Shown here piece by piece: positions 1 through 7,622 of a stretch of DNA of 21,618 nucleotides. Under the pieces are notes generated by a model. The model did no database searches and had not been told where the DNA came from. It saw only the letters and a program-made list of their open reading frames with translations. Origin of the DNA: a virus; IMG/VR virus record IMGVR_UViG_3300025425_001035, positions 1 through 21,618 of that record; one strand, 5' to 3'. The translations under genes were made by a program, and so were the position numbers. Position 1 is the stretch's first letter; each line of letters opens with the position of its first letter.

Positions 1-1
1 T

Positions 2-28
2 TTAAGAGGGATAGCTTTAGCTGTATAA
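2..28 (+). CDS. Possible 3' end of an upstream gene (partial)
   Basis: Frame 2 is open from the window edge and reads LRGIALAV before a TAA at 26-28, one base before the next ATG at 30. That spacing fits the tight packing of the rest of the window, so this may be the C-terminus of a gene entering from the left. Frame 1 is also open to a TAA at 43-45. With only eight residues visible, neither frame can be assigned. Confidence 0.35.
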   Translation, partial: LRGIALAV

Positions 29-29
29 C

Positions 30-254
30 ATGTCACATAGATTAAAAGTTCAAGGGTTTACAAGTCTAGTTAGAGAAGTCAATTCTAAAGGTATTGTCAA
101 TACCAATGTAACTGAATATGAAACTTATATGAGAAGAATTAAATCAAGAGAACAACATGGCGACCAAATTAGAAATGCGGTAAAAGATATAAATAGTTTA
201 AAGAACGAATTAAGAGAAATTAAAGACTTATTAAAAGAGATGATTAAAAACTAA
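30..254 (+). CDS. Small protein with C-terminal coiled coil, unknown function
   Basis: This 74-residue protein is not recognised with certainty. Residues 1-45 are basic and mixed. Residues 46-74 form a heptad-like, charged helix (INSLKNELREIKDLLKEM) that should make a coiled coil. The ATG at 30 is favoured because an in-frame TAG lies at 18-20. The stop TAA at 252-254 shares one base with the ATG of the next gene (TAATG), so translation is probably coupled. Placement directly before tail-fibre-like genes suggests a virion, assembly or chaperone role, but that rests on position alone. A TATAAATA box lies inside the gene at 188-195. Confidence 0.75.
   Translation: MSHRLKVQGFTSLVREVNSKGIVNTNVTEYETYMRRIKSREQHGDQIRNAVKDINSLKNELREIKDLLKEMIKN
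188..195 (+). promoter_or_regulatory. Possible internal T4-like late promoter box
   Basis: An exact TATAAATA lies within the small coiled-coil gene, 59 bases before the ATG at 254. Marine T4-like phages use this core for late genes and the downstream gene is virion-type, so use is plausible. In such AT-rich coding sequence a chance match is also possible. Confidence 0.35.
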
Positions 255-1198
255 TGGCAGTACGAAATATAGCAATAACGGATACACTCGAAACATTTAG
301 AACCGAATTTAATGATTTGGCACTAAATGACTTCGGTGATAAAGCAAATCTATCAGCTTCTATTACGGCAACAAATTTAGTTGACGCAATGAATGAAACG
401 ATTAGTATTGCTACATCTACTGCTGGTTGGAAAATAGAAGATAGTACATCAACACAACAGATTATTGGTGGTGGTGATGTATTAAGAGTTTTTGGTACTT
501 CAAATGAAATTGAAGCTACAGTAAGTGCAACAGACTTATTAACTATTGGTCTACCTAATGCAGTTGTTGTTACAGCCTCTGTTACAGCACCAACTATAAA
601 AGCAGGTACAGGATCCACAACGCTGTCATTATCAACTGGTTCTATTACAGATTCAACTGGTAGCATATCTTTTGGTGATGAAAATTTAACTACAACAGGT
701 TCACTTACAGCAAATACTATTACAGGTTCAGGTGCAACACACACATTAGGAACAGTAGAAATTTCTGGTAATACAATTCGTTCTACAGATTCAACAGAAT
801 TAAATATAAATGATGGTGTACAAGTTCAAGGTACCGTTAAAACAAATACTATTAATGCTCGTTCAGGTAACACAGTAGATTTTGGTAATACAAATATTTC
901 AACAAACGGATTTATTTACCTATCAGGAACTTTTGATAGTGCAGGTATTGGTTTTGAAGGTTCTACAGTAAATGCTTTTCAAATATTTTTAAATGCTGCT
1001 GACGCAACAGCAGATAGAAATGTTACTTTACCAAATGAAACGGGAACAATTATTACAACAGGAACAATTGATGGTATAACAGAGTCTATGATAGCCGCAG
1101 ATTCAATAGGACAAAATGAATTGAAATCATTAACTACACTACAAATATTAAACTCATCCGGTACCACTTTGAAAACTCTTTATGGCGCTGGTGCTTAA
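254..1198 (+). CDS. Tail-fibre-like virion protein
   Basis: This 314-residue protein is rich in Thr, Ser, Gly and Asn and low in Cys and charged residues, as in beta-structured phage fibres. Residues about 110-215 contain short repeating strand-and-turn units (SLSTGSITDSTGS, SLTANTITGSG, GTVEISGNTI, GTVKTNTINA), consistent with a beta-helix or triple-beta fibre. Residues about 245-275 hold the NAADATADRNVTLPNETGT segment, a type common in fibre proteins of marine T4-like phages. The tail end (TTLKTLYGAGA) is short and neutral. The ATG overlaps the previous stop by one base. I infer a fibre or other surface-exposed part of the virion; the exact position in the particle cannot be told. No chaperone or peptidase domain is seen. 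Confidence 0.75.
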   Translation: MAVRNIAITDTLETFRTEFNDLALNDFGDKANLSASITATNLVDAMNETISIATSTAGWKIEDSTSTQQIIGGGDVLRVFGTSNEIEATVSATDLLTIGLPNAVVVTASVTAPTIKAGTGSTTLSLSTGSITDSTGSISFGDENLTTTGSLTANTITGSGATHTLGTVEISGNTIRSTDSTELNINDGVQVQGTVKTNTINARSGNTVDFGNTNISTNGFIYLSGTFDSAGIGFEGSTVNAFQIFLNAADATADRNVTLPNETGTIITTGTIDGITESMIAADSIGQNELKSLTTLQILNSSGTTLKTLYGAGA

Positions 1199-1217
1199 AA
1201 ATAAATGGAATTAGATT

Positions 1218-2135
1218 ATGGCTGTAAGACAACCTCTATATTATAACTCTGGCAATCTACAAGAGATGACCACAGCTATGGTCGGTGAAGTAGTCGACCA
1301 GATAATTTATCAATATTCATTAAATCCAAGTGTTAGTCTTTCAGTTGTTGGTACAAGTGGAAATTTAGCCGCTATGTCTGATACAAGATTACAGGCAGGA
1401 GCTACTTCAACAAGTGTTTCATCATTACCGAGTGAAGCAACAACAGCTGAACCATCAGTTGTCACAGTATCTTACGATAAAATTACAGAAACAAGAACCA
1501 CTTTAACACCAACAACAGATACAGGTAAAACATGGCCTGTTTATTATACTTCAAGTGGTGCAATTCAATCAATGAATTTACAAGATGTCAAAGACACATT
1601 TTTACATCCTGCTATAGATTTATTAACTTCAGGTTCAACTGGTACACAACAAGCCGGAACTTATCAAATCACCACATCAAGTTCAGGTGCCGTAAGTGCA
1701 ACTGCTGTATTTGCAAACACACAAGCAGACACTTCATTATATACGGCTGGAGGTATTGGCGAAACTTTAGACCAACCTACGACATTAACAAGTTACTATT
1801 TACATCAAATAGCTGGTTCAGATACATCATATACTTTACCTATGATTTTAGACGCTTCAAATAATATTCAAGTATATCCTGAAGCTACTTTTGAATCTTT
1901 AATACAAGAATGGATAAGACACACAGCAGTTTCATCAACAGACGGATATTCTGTAAATTACAATACTAATGGTTCTGGTAATAATAGAGGTTCTGGTATG
2001 GCAGATACAAGATTAAACGGTACTGGTAATTATCAAACAAGATTTGTAAATACAGACGATTACAGAGCACAAGAATTTCCTAACGGAACAGCTACAGCAA
2101 TTAACACATATTATTTGAAAATTAATAAGCAGTGA
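1218..2135 (+). CDS. Virion structural-type protein
   Basis: This 305-residue protein starts MAVRQPLYYNSGNLQEMT, a start style seen in structural proteins of marine T4-like phages. Residues about 15-40 (TTAMVGEVVDQIIYQYSL) look helical. The rest is Thr/Ser/Gly/Asn-rich with many short predicted strands, and a glycine- and asparagine-rich loop lies at about 255-280. No catalytic motif is visible. It follows the fibre-like gene after 19 bases; GGA at 1207-1209 may serve as a weak ribosome site. The MAVR start is shared with the preceding protein, which hints at a common N-terminal recognition element but is too short to prove homology. A tail or neck component is the most likely role, inferred from composition and context. 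Confidence 0.7.
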   Translation: MAVRQPLYYNSGNLQEMTTAMVGEVVDQIIYQYSLNPSVSLSVVGTSGNLAAMSDTRLQAGATSTSVSSLPSEATTAEPSVVTVSYDKITETRTTLTPTTDTGKTWPVYYTSSGAIQSMNLQDVKDTFLHPAIDLLTSGSTGTQQAGTYQITTSSSGAVSATAVFANTQADTSLYTAGGIGETLDQPTTLTSYYLHQIAGSDTSYTLPMILDASNNIQVYPEATFESLIQEWIRHTAVSSTDGYSVNYNTNGSGNNRGSGMADTRLNGTGNYQTRFVNTDDYRAQEFPNGTATAINTYYLKINKQ

Positions 2136-2141
2136 TGAAGA

Positions 2142-2870
2142 ATGAATATATTATTAACTGGAAGTGATGGCTTCATAGGAAGTCATTTATTTTATAATTT
2201 AAAAGAAAAACATAATGTTATTGGTTTTGATTTAAAACATGGCCATGATATTTTAACGAGTGATTTTCCTAAAGATATTGATTTAGTAATTCATCTAGCA
2301 GGATTATCTGGTGTAAGAGATAGTCTTGAAAGACCTACTGAATATTGGAAAACAAATGTTATAGGTAGTCAAAGATTATTTGAACACTATAAAGATACAA
2401 GAATTCTTTATGCTAGTTCTTCCACGGCACATGAACCTTGGAAAAATCCATATGCAATGAGTAAATATAGTATGGAACAATTAGACCATAAGAATTGTGT
2501 AGGTATGAGATTTACCACAGTTTATGGACCTGGCGCTAGAAAAGAAATGTTGATACCAAAAATATTAAATAATGATGTACAATATATCAATGTAAATCAT
2601 TTAAGAGATTTTATACATGTAAATGATATAATAAGTGCTGTTGAAGTGTTAATGAATAATACCTTTAGAGGTGTAATGGATATAGGCACAGGCATAAGTA
2701 ATAAACTTGTAGATATAACTGATTATTTTAAGATTGATTATAAACCAGTTATAGGTGGCGAAACAGAAAGACTTGATAACATAGCAGACACATCTATCCT
2801 AAATAAGTTTGGGTGGAGAGCTAAAATTAATTTATATAATTATATAGAGGAGAACAGAAATGTTAACTAA
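2142..2870 (+). CDS. NAD-dependent sugar epimerase/dehydratase (extended SDR)
   Basis: The 242-residue protein carries the NAD-binding glycine motif at residues 7-13 (GSDGFIG), an Asp at 30 after the second strand that would bind the ribose, HLAG at 51-54, the serine region ASSST at 91-95 and the catalytic pair Y104xxxK108 (YAMSK). R123 in the GMRFTTVYGPG segment is also typical. Such enzymes act on nucleotide sugars as 4-epimerases, 4,6-dehydratases or reductases; the exact reaction cannot be read. Usual length is 310-340, so the C-terminal substrate domain is trimmed. The gene begins six bases after a virion gene and overlaps the next by 11 bases. It probably supplies an activated sugar to the glycosyltransferases encoded on the opposite strand. 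Confidence 0.85.
   Translation: MNILLTGSDGFIGSHLFYNLKEKHNVIGFDLKHGHDILTSDFPKDIDLVIHLAGLSGVRDSLERPTEYWKTNVIGSQRLFEHYKDTRILYASSSTAHEPWKNPYAMSKYSMEQLDHKNCVGMRFTTVYGPGARKEMLIPKILNNDVQYINVNHLRDFIHVNDIISAVEVLMNNTFRGVMDIGTGISNKLVDITDYFKIDYKPVIGGETERLDNIADTSILNKFGWRAKINLYNYIEENRNVN
2847..2852 (+). promoter_or_regulatory. Strong ribosome binding site for the 168-residue protein
   Basis: GAGGAG lies seven bases before the ATG at 2860, inside the end of the epimerase gene. It is one of the best Shine-Dalgarno matches in the window and fixes the start of the downstream gene. Confidence 0.7.
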
Positions 2871-3366
2871 CATAAAAGAAAACTTTATTGACGCTTACTT
2901 TGTTGATGAAGATAGGCAAAATATTGAAATATTACAAAAATCAGATGACGGCAAAAAGATAATTCCTACTATCATTGCATTTGAAAAACCTGATGAAACA
3001 GGTAAAACTTCAACAGGCAATATGGAGATATTAAAAGAAGTGATGTCTGTAGATGAATTGCACGAAAGAACCTATACCAAAAAGAAAGACGAAAGAAAAC
3101 TTTTTGAAGACCAGGTTTTAAGAATTGCTAAAAAAGACGGAATGGTAATTGGTGAAACAACTAAACCAGAAGATTTGTTTCCTAGTGTTGTAAAAGCTAT
3201 TACAGATAATTTAACAAATGAAGACCATATTTTTGCATTGAAACTGGCATTGTTTGAAGTAGAAAAAATTAGAGATTCGGAAAACGCAGAATTAAAAACT
3301 GCCATGAGGCAAGGTAAAGATAAAACCGAAGTTTTAATTAATGCTTTAAAAATTATTGCTGAATAA
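2860..3366 (+). CDS. Unknown 168-residue acidic-helical protein
   Basis: I do not recognise this protein. It is highly charged and lacks a signal peptide, membrane segment or obvious catalytic motif. Residues 1-45 look beta-rich (FIDAYFVDE, IIPTIIAFEKP), while residues about 60-168 look mainly helical (LHERTYTKKKDERKLFEDQVLRI, then HIFALKLALFEVEKIRD and the final KTEVLINALKIIAE). The fold suggests a binding or scaffolding protein rather than an enzyme. A strong ribosome site precedes it and its first 11 bases overlap the epimerase. Its last 14 bases run into the end of the leftward glycosyltransferase gene, so two long transcription units converge here with no room for an intergenic terminator. 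Confidence 0.7.
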   Translation: MLTNIKENFIDAYFVDEDRQNIEILQKSDDGKKIIPTIIAFEKPDETGKTSTGNMEILKEVMSVDELHERTYTKKKDERKLFEDQVLRIAKKDGMVIGETTKPEDLFPSVVKAITDNLTNEDHIFALKLALFEVEKIRDSENAELKTAMRQGKDKTEVLINALKIIAE

Positions 3367-3919
3367 AGTAATCAGAGTACCAACCTGACCAACCTTTTTC
3401 TTGGAGGTGGTGCATTTGACCTAAGGTCACAATACTGTAATCAGGTTTCTTATATAGATAATCTTTAATTGAAGGACATACTTTACCGTATGTTTCATAT
3501 TCTATTTCTTTAAAATAAAACTCATCACTACCTTTATTGTATTTTTCTAAATACTCTTTCTCATTCGATTTAAATTTATCCCATATGTACGATACATCAC
3601 CTGTCCATGATACGATAGACGAGTTTAAAGGTGTATGAGCAGGTTCTCTCCACCAAGTATCATCTAATAATGTAAAGTATTTTCTTACCAGATTAGGTAA
3701 CTTATTAAATATAACAACATCTAAATCAAAGTATAGATTTTCACCGTCTTTAAACTTACTATACATTTGAAGTTTGTTAAACCAGTTGCCATATGGGTTG
3801 TCTTCAATAACTTCAAAACTGTCATACTTTAGACCTGAATAAGTGTCTATCATATGTTTTAAGTTATCTACATGCCAATCAGTAAATTTATCACCGAACT
3901 TACAACAAATTATTCTCAT
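3353..3919 (-). CDS. GT-A-type glycosyltransferase-like protein
   Basis: The 188-residue protein has a D65-L-D67 motif at the end of a hydrophobic strand (LYFDLDVVIFNKL), the DxD signature by which GT-A glycosyltransferases bind a metal and nucleotide sugar. The order of elements parallels the protein encoded at 4790-5530: W..KL..YSKF, then the DxD strand, then TWW with a nearby Arg, then NSSI and GDVSYIWDKF. The two therefore look like diverged copies. At 188 residues it is a minimal catalytic domain with no membrane segment. It is the last gene of the leftward run; its ATG overlaps the preceding stop (ATGA). Its 3' end overlaps the converging gene by 14 bases. Donor and acceptor are unknown. 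Confidence 0.7.
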   Translation of the reverse strand: MRIICCKFGDKFTDWHVDNLKHMIDTYSGLKYDSFEVIEDNPYGNWFNKLQMYSKFKDGENLYFDLDVVIFNKLPNLVRKYFTLLDDTWWREPAHTPLNSSIVSWTGDVSYIWDKFKSNEKEYLEKYNKGSDEFYFKEIEYETYGKVCPSIKDYLYKKPDYSIVTLGQMHHLQEKGWSGWYSDYFIQQ

Positions 3920-4797
3920 TTTATTTCTTTAATTTCAATACCTCTGTTTCTGAATGAATTGATTTTGAATTCAGCCTTTTCAGGTATGTTGTGAACATTA
4001 CCATAAGGGTCTTTTACTTGTTTACCACCTTGTTCAGTTAAACTAACAATCTCGGCCTTTCGCATTTTCTTGCCTTTTTTAATTTCACTAGGACTTATTT
4101 CTTGACCAGTAGTTGATATTCTTCCGCCATTACCAGTACCTATCATAAGTTCCGTTTCGTCTGACAAATATCTTTCAACACCTTCTTTCCCAAAACCAAC
4201 ACCTAATCCATAACATATTTCTTTTTTACCTGCTTTAACATCTTCTAATATGCCTAATCTTTTTTCCCAATAATCATTGCCATTTAAATCATTATGACTT
4301 TTATTACAACCTGTTTTAAAACCCATTTTAGAAGCTGCTCTCATAGTTAAACCAATTGCTATACCAATACTACAGTAAGCATTTTGCCATCTGTTTTTAT
4401 CTGTATTTACCTTTAGAGAACCATCAGCATTGCAGTTTAATTGACTGTCAGGTTCTTTTGCAACAAATAAAAAATAAACACTAGCGTTTGCTTGAGAGTT
4501 ACGCCATGTTGCTGGTGGATTTCTTCTATGTGTATAACCCCAAGTATATCTTGATATTTCTTCAATTACTTTTCTATCAGCTGTATAATACACATCATAA
4601 TAACCTTCATGTTGTTTTGATGGTGCATTTGTAGCTACCCATAATAATTCATTAACAATTTGAGTTCTTAGTTCATCATTAATTGTAAACCATTTATCGT
4701 GGTCCCAATTTCTTTGGCATTTTTGTATTTCAAGCATAGTTTTTCTTTCACTATCCCAATCATAAAACATATGTTTGATACTATCTTCTCTATCCAT
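3916..4797 (-). CDS. Nitroreductase-fold protein with C-terminal extension
   Basis: This 293-residue protein has nitroreductase-like features. WVATNAPSKQHEGYYDVYYT (residues about 53-72) matches the segment after the first helices where Ser/Lys contact FMN phosphate. YCSIGIAIGLTMRAASKMGF (141-160) matches the buried helix, and GFKTGC (159-164) leads into the flavin-side strand. The classic N-terminal RRSVRxF is replaced by QRNWDHDKWF at about 29-37, so flavin binding could differ. Residues about 220-293 form an extra basic tail (KIKSF/NRGIEIKEIK type) absent from ordinary nitroreductases. Family members reduce nitro groups, quinones or flavins, or act as dehydrogenases on cyclic substrates. 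It overlaps both neighbours (8 and 4 bases). Function in the pathway is uncertain; redox tailoring is the best guess. Confidence 0.65.
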   Translation of the reverse strand: MDREDSIKHMFYDWDSERKTMLEIQKCQRNWDHDKWFTINDELRTQIVNELLWVATNAPSKQHEGYYDVYYTADRKVIEEISRYTWGYTHRRNPPATWRNSQANASVYFLFVAKEPDSQLNCNADGSLKVNTDKNRWQNAYCSIGIAIGLTMRAASKMGFKTGCNKSHNDLNGNDYWEKRLGILEDVKAGKKEICYGLGVGFGKEGVERYLSDETELMIGTGNGGRISTTGQEISPSEIKKGKKMRKAEIVSLTEQGGKQVKDPYGNVHNIPEKAEFKINSFRNRGIEIKEIK

Positions 4798-5530
4798 TCC
4801 AATTATCCTTTATAAACTTTTGATTATATTTATGTATCGTGTTACCAACACCATTCATATGCACAACTTTGATTTTTTTATTAACTTCATCTAATATCAT
4901 GTAGTCTGTATTAAAGAGTTTTGAATATAGTTTATTCATCTCTATCATATCCTTTGTATTATCAGTATATTTGCCTAACCATTCTCTAGGTGTTTTGGTA
5001 ACTTTTATATTTTTTTCATGCATTTTCCAATTAACATAATTTTGTTCTCCATAATATTTGTAGTGAACATCACCATTGTTGTAATAGTGTGTTTGCCAAT
5101 ATTCAGGATTTAATGCAAAATCATTCCACACATAATCAAAATCACCAGACTTAAATTTATAGAATCCACCATTAACTTGTAATTTTCTAGGCCACCATGT
5201 ACCATAACTTACAAACTCATTATCAGATACGGGATAACCAATCAAGTCATCTATGTTATTTGTTATGATTTGGTCAATATCCATAATAATAATATCATCA
5301 CCAGGATTTTGATTAGCAAATTGAGAGCTAAAAAACTTTAACTTATGCCAATGTAATTTTATATTACTATGTTTGTTATAAGGCAATACAACATCAGCCT
5401 CTACATCTGTATCACTTAAACAAATAAATTCAAAAGGTAATGAAGTATTACTTTTTAAACTTCTATAAAGTTTAGAAACATAATCTGGTGTATAGATACC
5501 ATCAAAATAAACAGTACATATTTTAATCAT
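4790..5530 (-). CDS. GT-A-type glycosyltransferase
   Basis: The 246-residue protein opens with a GT-A-like first strand (KICTVYFDGIYTPDYVSKLYRSL), followed by FEFICLSDT, a segment often seen where the uridine is held. D84-I-D86 in IIIMDIDQIITNNI is the metal-binding DxD. Downstream NGGFYKFKSGDFDYVWNDF and a His-containing C-terminal segment (VVHMNG at about 223-228) fit acceptor binding. Overall this resembles small bacterial and phage glycosyltransferases that use nucleotide sugars. It looks related to the 188-residue protein at 3353-3919. It overlaps both neighbours by 8 bases. Substrates cannot be predicted from sequence; a role in building the same glycan as the other transferases here is inferred from the run of genes. 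Confidence 0.75.
   Translation of the reverse strand: MIKICTVYFDGIYTPDYVSKLYRSLKSNTSLPFEFICLSDTDVEADVVLPYNKHSNIKLHWHKLKFFSSQFANQNPGDDIIIMDIDQIITNNIDDLIGYPVSDNEFVSYGTWWPRKLQVNGGFYKFKSGDFDYVWNDFALNPEYWQTHYYNNGDVHYKYYGEQNYVNWKMHEKNIKVTKTPREWLGKYTDNTKDMIEMNKLYSKLFNTDYMILDEVNKKIKVVHMNGVGNTIHKYNQKFIKDNWNG
4827..4834 (-). promoter_or_regulatory. Weak internal late-promoter-like box
   Basis: Read leftward this is CATAAATA, matching the NATAAATA form of marine T4-like late boxes, 29 bases before the ATG at 4797. An AAGGA-type ribosome site lies between them. It is inside a coding region, so it may be chance or an internal booster for the last two genes of the run. Confidence 0.25.
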
Positions 5531-6368
5531 ATCTTCTCCAAACTAAATCAAAGTCTTTACTTATAGCGTGTACAATCTTTGTTTCTTCAGGTATAAATTT
5601 TTGAGTATCTAAAAAGTAATGCCATTGATTATCTAACCATTGTATGTTCACCTGATTTACTTTTGTTTTAAAAGAAAAGATTGTTTCATTATCATATCTA
5701 AACATATCAACAATATTATCAGGATATAAACCACCTCTGTCATTTCTTAGTCTAGTCATCATATCAATTACATCTCTAAATTTGCCAAAGTAATTTAGTT
5801 TTTGTATATCTTCTTTTCTGGCGCCTATGATACCTGTATTGATAACATCATTACTAGGATTTAAACCATAGTTTAAAAGCATGGCATGACAATTAAAGTA
5901 TTTTGCAGTAGGACTTCTTATACCTTGTACTGTATTGTAATCTTTTCTTACATGGTCATTGTTATTATAAACACATATACCTTTAGATAAGTCCCATGTG
6001 TCAAAAAAAGACTCGTTTGTTAATGGCACAGCGTCAAAGTCTAAGTATAATATCTCATCATATTTTTTAGATAACTCATATAGTAAATGTATCTTATAAA
6101 AATTGATTATTTCATAGCCTGTTAACTCAGGAAAATCAGATTTAAAATTCTTTTCAAATGATTGATAGTCTTCTTGTTCAAACATAATAAAATCAGCATC
6201 TATCTTATTGGCATAATGTCTCTTACAATCAATTAATTTCTTATAATGTTTTTTAAATGCATTAACAGTAATACTAGCTTTGTCTACCGTATCGTGTTGA
6301 TTTTTAGATTTGCCATAGTGCTCATCTGCTGGCACATCTACATATAAACTATAGATAACTCTATTCAT
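5523..6368 (-). CDS. GT-A-type glycosyltransferase
   Basis: This 281-residue protein contains YDEILYLDFDAVPLTNESFF, with D110-F-D112 as the DxD motif after a hydrophobic strand. Before it, KKLIDCKRHYANKIDADFIMFE forms an early helix and strand typical of GT-A enzymes. After it come VINTGIIGARKEDIQKLNYF (residues about 176-195), which resembles the acceptor-side N-x-G segment, and a late VHAIS. No membrane segment is present, so it should be cytosolic. It is longer than the other two DxD enzymes and its flanks differ, suggesting another sugar or acceptor. It overlaps its neighbours by 8 bases each. Confidence 0.75.
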   Translation of the reverse strand: MNRVIYSLYVDVPADEHYGKSKNQHDTVDKASITVNAFKKHYKKLIDCKRHYANKIDADFIMFEQEDYQSFEKNFKSDFPELTGYEIINFYKIHLLYELSKKYDEILYLDFDAVPLTNESFFDTWDLSKGICVYNNNDHVRKDYNTVQGIRSPTAKYFNCHAMLLNYGLNPSNDVINTGIIGARKEDIQKLNYFGKFRDVIDMMTRLRNDRGGLYPDNIVDMFRYDNETIFSFKTKVNQVNIQWLDNQWHYFLDTQKFIPEETKIVHAISKDFDLVWRRYD

Positions 6369-6948
6369 ATTTACCTACTAATAAAAACCTAGTGCCTCTA
6401 TCATCTTTTATTTCATCTTCAATTAAAACCTTTGCGTTGTCTGGTAATTGATTTTTAAATTCTTCAATATTATTAACACAATTAATGTGACCTTCAATGT
6501 TAGTCATATTATTAGATTGATAAGCAAAATAAGATTTAGTATCTAATTTTAATTCTTTCATAGGTCGCATATGTTCACACGAGGTATTAATTATTAAATT
6601 AGCGTTTTGTATTCTACCATTTCTATCTTTATGAAATACATCACTTGTTATAAAGTCAACATTTTTATAATGTTTGAATAATCTATTTTTAGCAATACTA
6701 ATTACTTTTTCATCTATATCTATTAAAGAAATTCTTTTTACTTCTTTAAATGCAGGTATTAATATACTACCATACCAACCACCTAATATAGTGATTTCAG
6801 ATTTTTTATTTACAATATTCAAATCTCTAATATAATTAATTAATATTTCTTTAGATTTAAACTGATTAGGACTAAAAGAATCTAATAAGTTTGAATTGTG
6901 TCTGGCTTCTGCCATTATATTTTTAAATAATTGTAGGTCTATATCCAT
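6361..6948 (-). CDS. SAM-dependent methyltransferase-like protein
   Basis: The 195-residue protein fits a class I methyltransferase. ITILGGWYGSILIPAF at about 52-67 stands at the SAM-binding motif I position, with GGWYG in place of GxGxG. SLIDIDEKVISIAKNRL at 74-90 has the acidic residue after the second strand that binds the ribose, VDFITSDVF at 97-105 is the adenine-side segment, and NLIINTSCEHM at 117-127 is motif IV. The NTSCEHM form with Cys, Glu and His together is unusual and may mark the substrate or metal site. It sits between a glycosyltransferase and a nitroreductase-like gene with overlaps of 8 and 10 bases. Methyl acceptor unknown: a sugar hydroxyl or carboxylate is a guess from context. 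Confidence 0.65.
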   Translation of the reverse strand: MDIDLQLFKNIMAEARHNSNLLDSFSPNQFKSKEILINYIRDLNIVNKKSEITILGGWYGSILIPAFKEVKRISLIDIDEKVISIAKNRLFKHYKNVDFITSDVFHKDRNGRIQNANLIINTSCEHMRPMKELKLDTKSYFAYQSNNMTNIEGHINCVNNIEEFKNQLPDNAKVLIEDEIKDDRGTRFLLVGKYE

Positions 6949-7622
6949 TTTATCACTTCATCAATAGGAGGTTTAATATCATCTTGTAATTCTCCTCTTT
7001 CTTCAAGGTCTTCATATCTATATCTATCTGAATAACCTAATGACATTAATAGTAAAGGTCTATATTTTACATAAGGTACATCTTTCCATTTATCTACACC
7101 TCTAGGAAAACAAGATGTATAAGAAACATCAATGCCTTTTTCCATTGCATACATTGTCATATTACTAATAAACATTCCTACTTCAATACATGCTGTATCG
7201 GCAATTCTTTCAACCCATTCAGGAAATAATTGTTCAGCAAAGTGACCTGTTTTAATTTGTCTTTCATAATATGGATTTGGTTTCTCACACACTCTACTAC
7301 TAAAAACTAATAGATATGAATTAAACTTTACATGTTCATAATAAGGATTTGCAAAACCTTGAACCTGTGAATTGTAACCATTTTTAACGGCGTCTTTTTC
7401 CATATTAGTATGATTCATAACAGATTTATTCCACACTTTTACTTTTTCCTCATGTTTGTCAGGTCCTAAAACATGACAATTGTAAGGCATAAAATTGTTT
7501 TTTGATGGTGTTGTTTTCCATGTTTTCCATAAAAGATTTTCAATTACTTCATATGGTGGATGTTTGTCAGTTTTATATTTTCTGACATGTTTTCTTTTTT
7601 CTAATAAATCAAATGTAGTCAT
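6939..7622 (-). CDS. Nitroreductase-family protein
   Basis: With the ATG at 7622 the protein has 227 residues; a longer form from an in-frame TTG at 7637 is possible. The ATG is preferred because it overlaps the carbamoyltransferase stop as ATGA, the usual arrangement here. LLEKRKHVRKYKTD matches the N-terminal RRSVRxF flavin-binding motif. TTPSKNNFMPYNCHVLGP matches the phosphate-side segment, and ACIEVGMFISNMTMYAMEKGI matches the core helix. VSYTSCFPRGVDKW and LLLMSLGYSDRY supply the late strands. Such enzymes bind FMN as dimers and reduce or oxidise small molecules with NAD(P)H. It is clearly the sister of the protein at 12846-13421 (shared PYN..VLGP, GMF and VSY..CF segments). Its redox substrate is unknown. 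Confidence 0.75.
   Translation of the reverse strand: MTTFDLLEKRKHVRKYKTDKHPPYEVIENLLWKTWKTTPSKNNFMPYNCHVLGPDKHEEKVKVWNKSVMNHTNMEKDAVKNGYNSQVQGFANPYYEHVKFNSYLLVFSSRVCEKPNPYYERQIKTGHFAEQLFPEWVERIADTACIEVGMFISNMTMYAMEKGIDVSYTSCFPRGVDKWKDVPYVKYRPLLLMSLGYSDRYRYEDLEERGELQDDIKPPIDEVIKWI

Noticed and set aside
244-744. A 166-residue open frame on the minus strand
   Set aside because: It lies wholly opposite the fibre-like gene, has no ribosome site and its Val/Ser-rich sequence is what the reverse of Thr/Ser/Gly-rich coding gives.
1532-1864. A 110-residue plus-strand frame rich in Cys, Phe and Tyr
   Set aside because: It is an out-of-frame shadow of the virion gene at 1218-2135 with implausible composition.
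3380-3415. Repeated CCAACC and a possible CCAA/TTGG hairpin near the convergent gene ends
   Set aside because: The stem is only four pairs and the repeats encode the GWSGW residues of the glycosyltransferase, so it is not a credible terminator.
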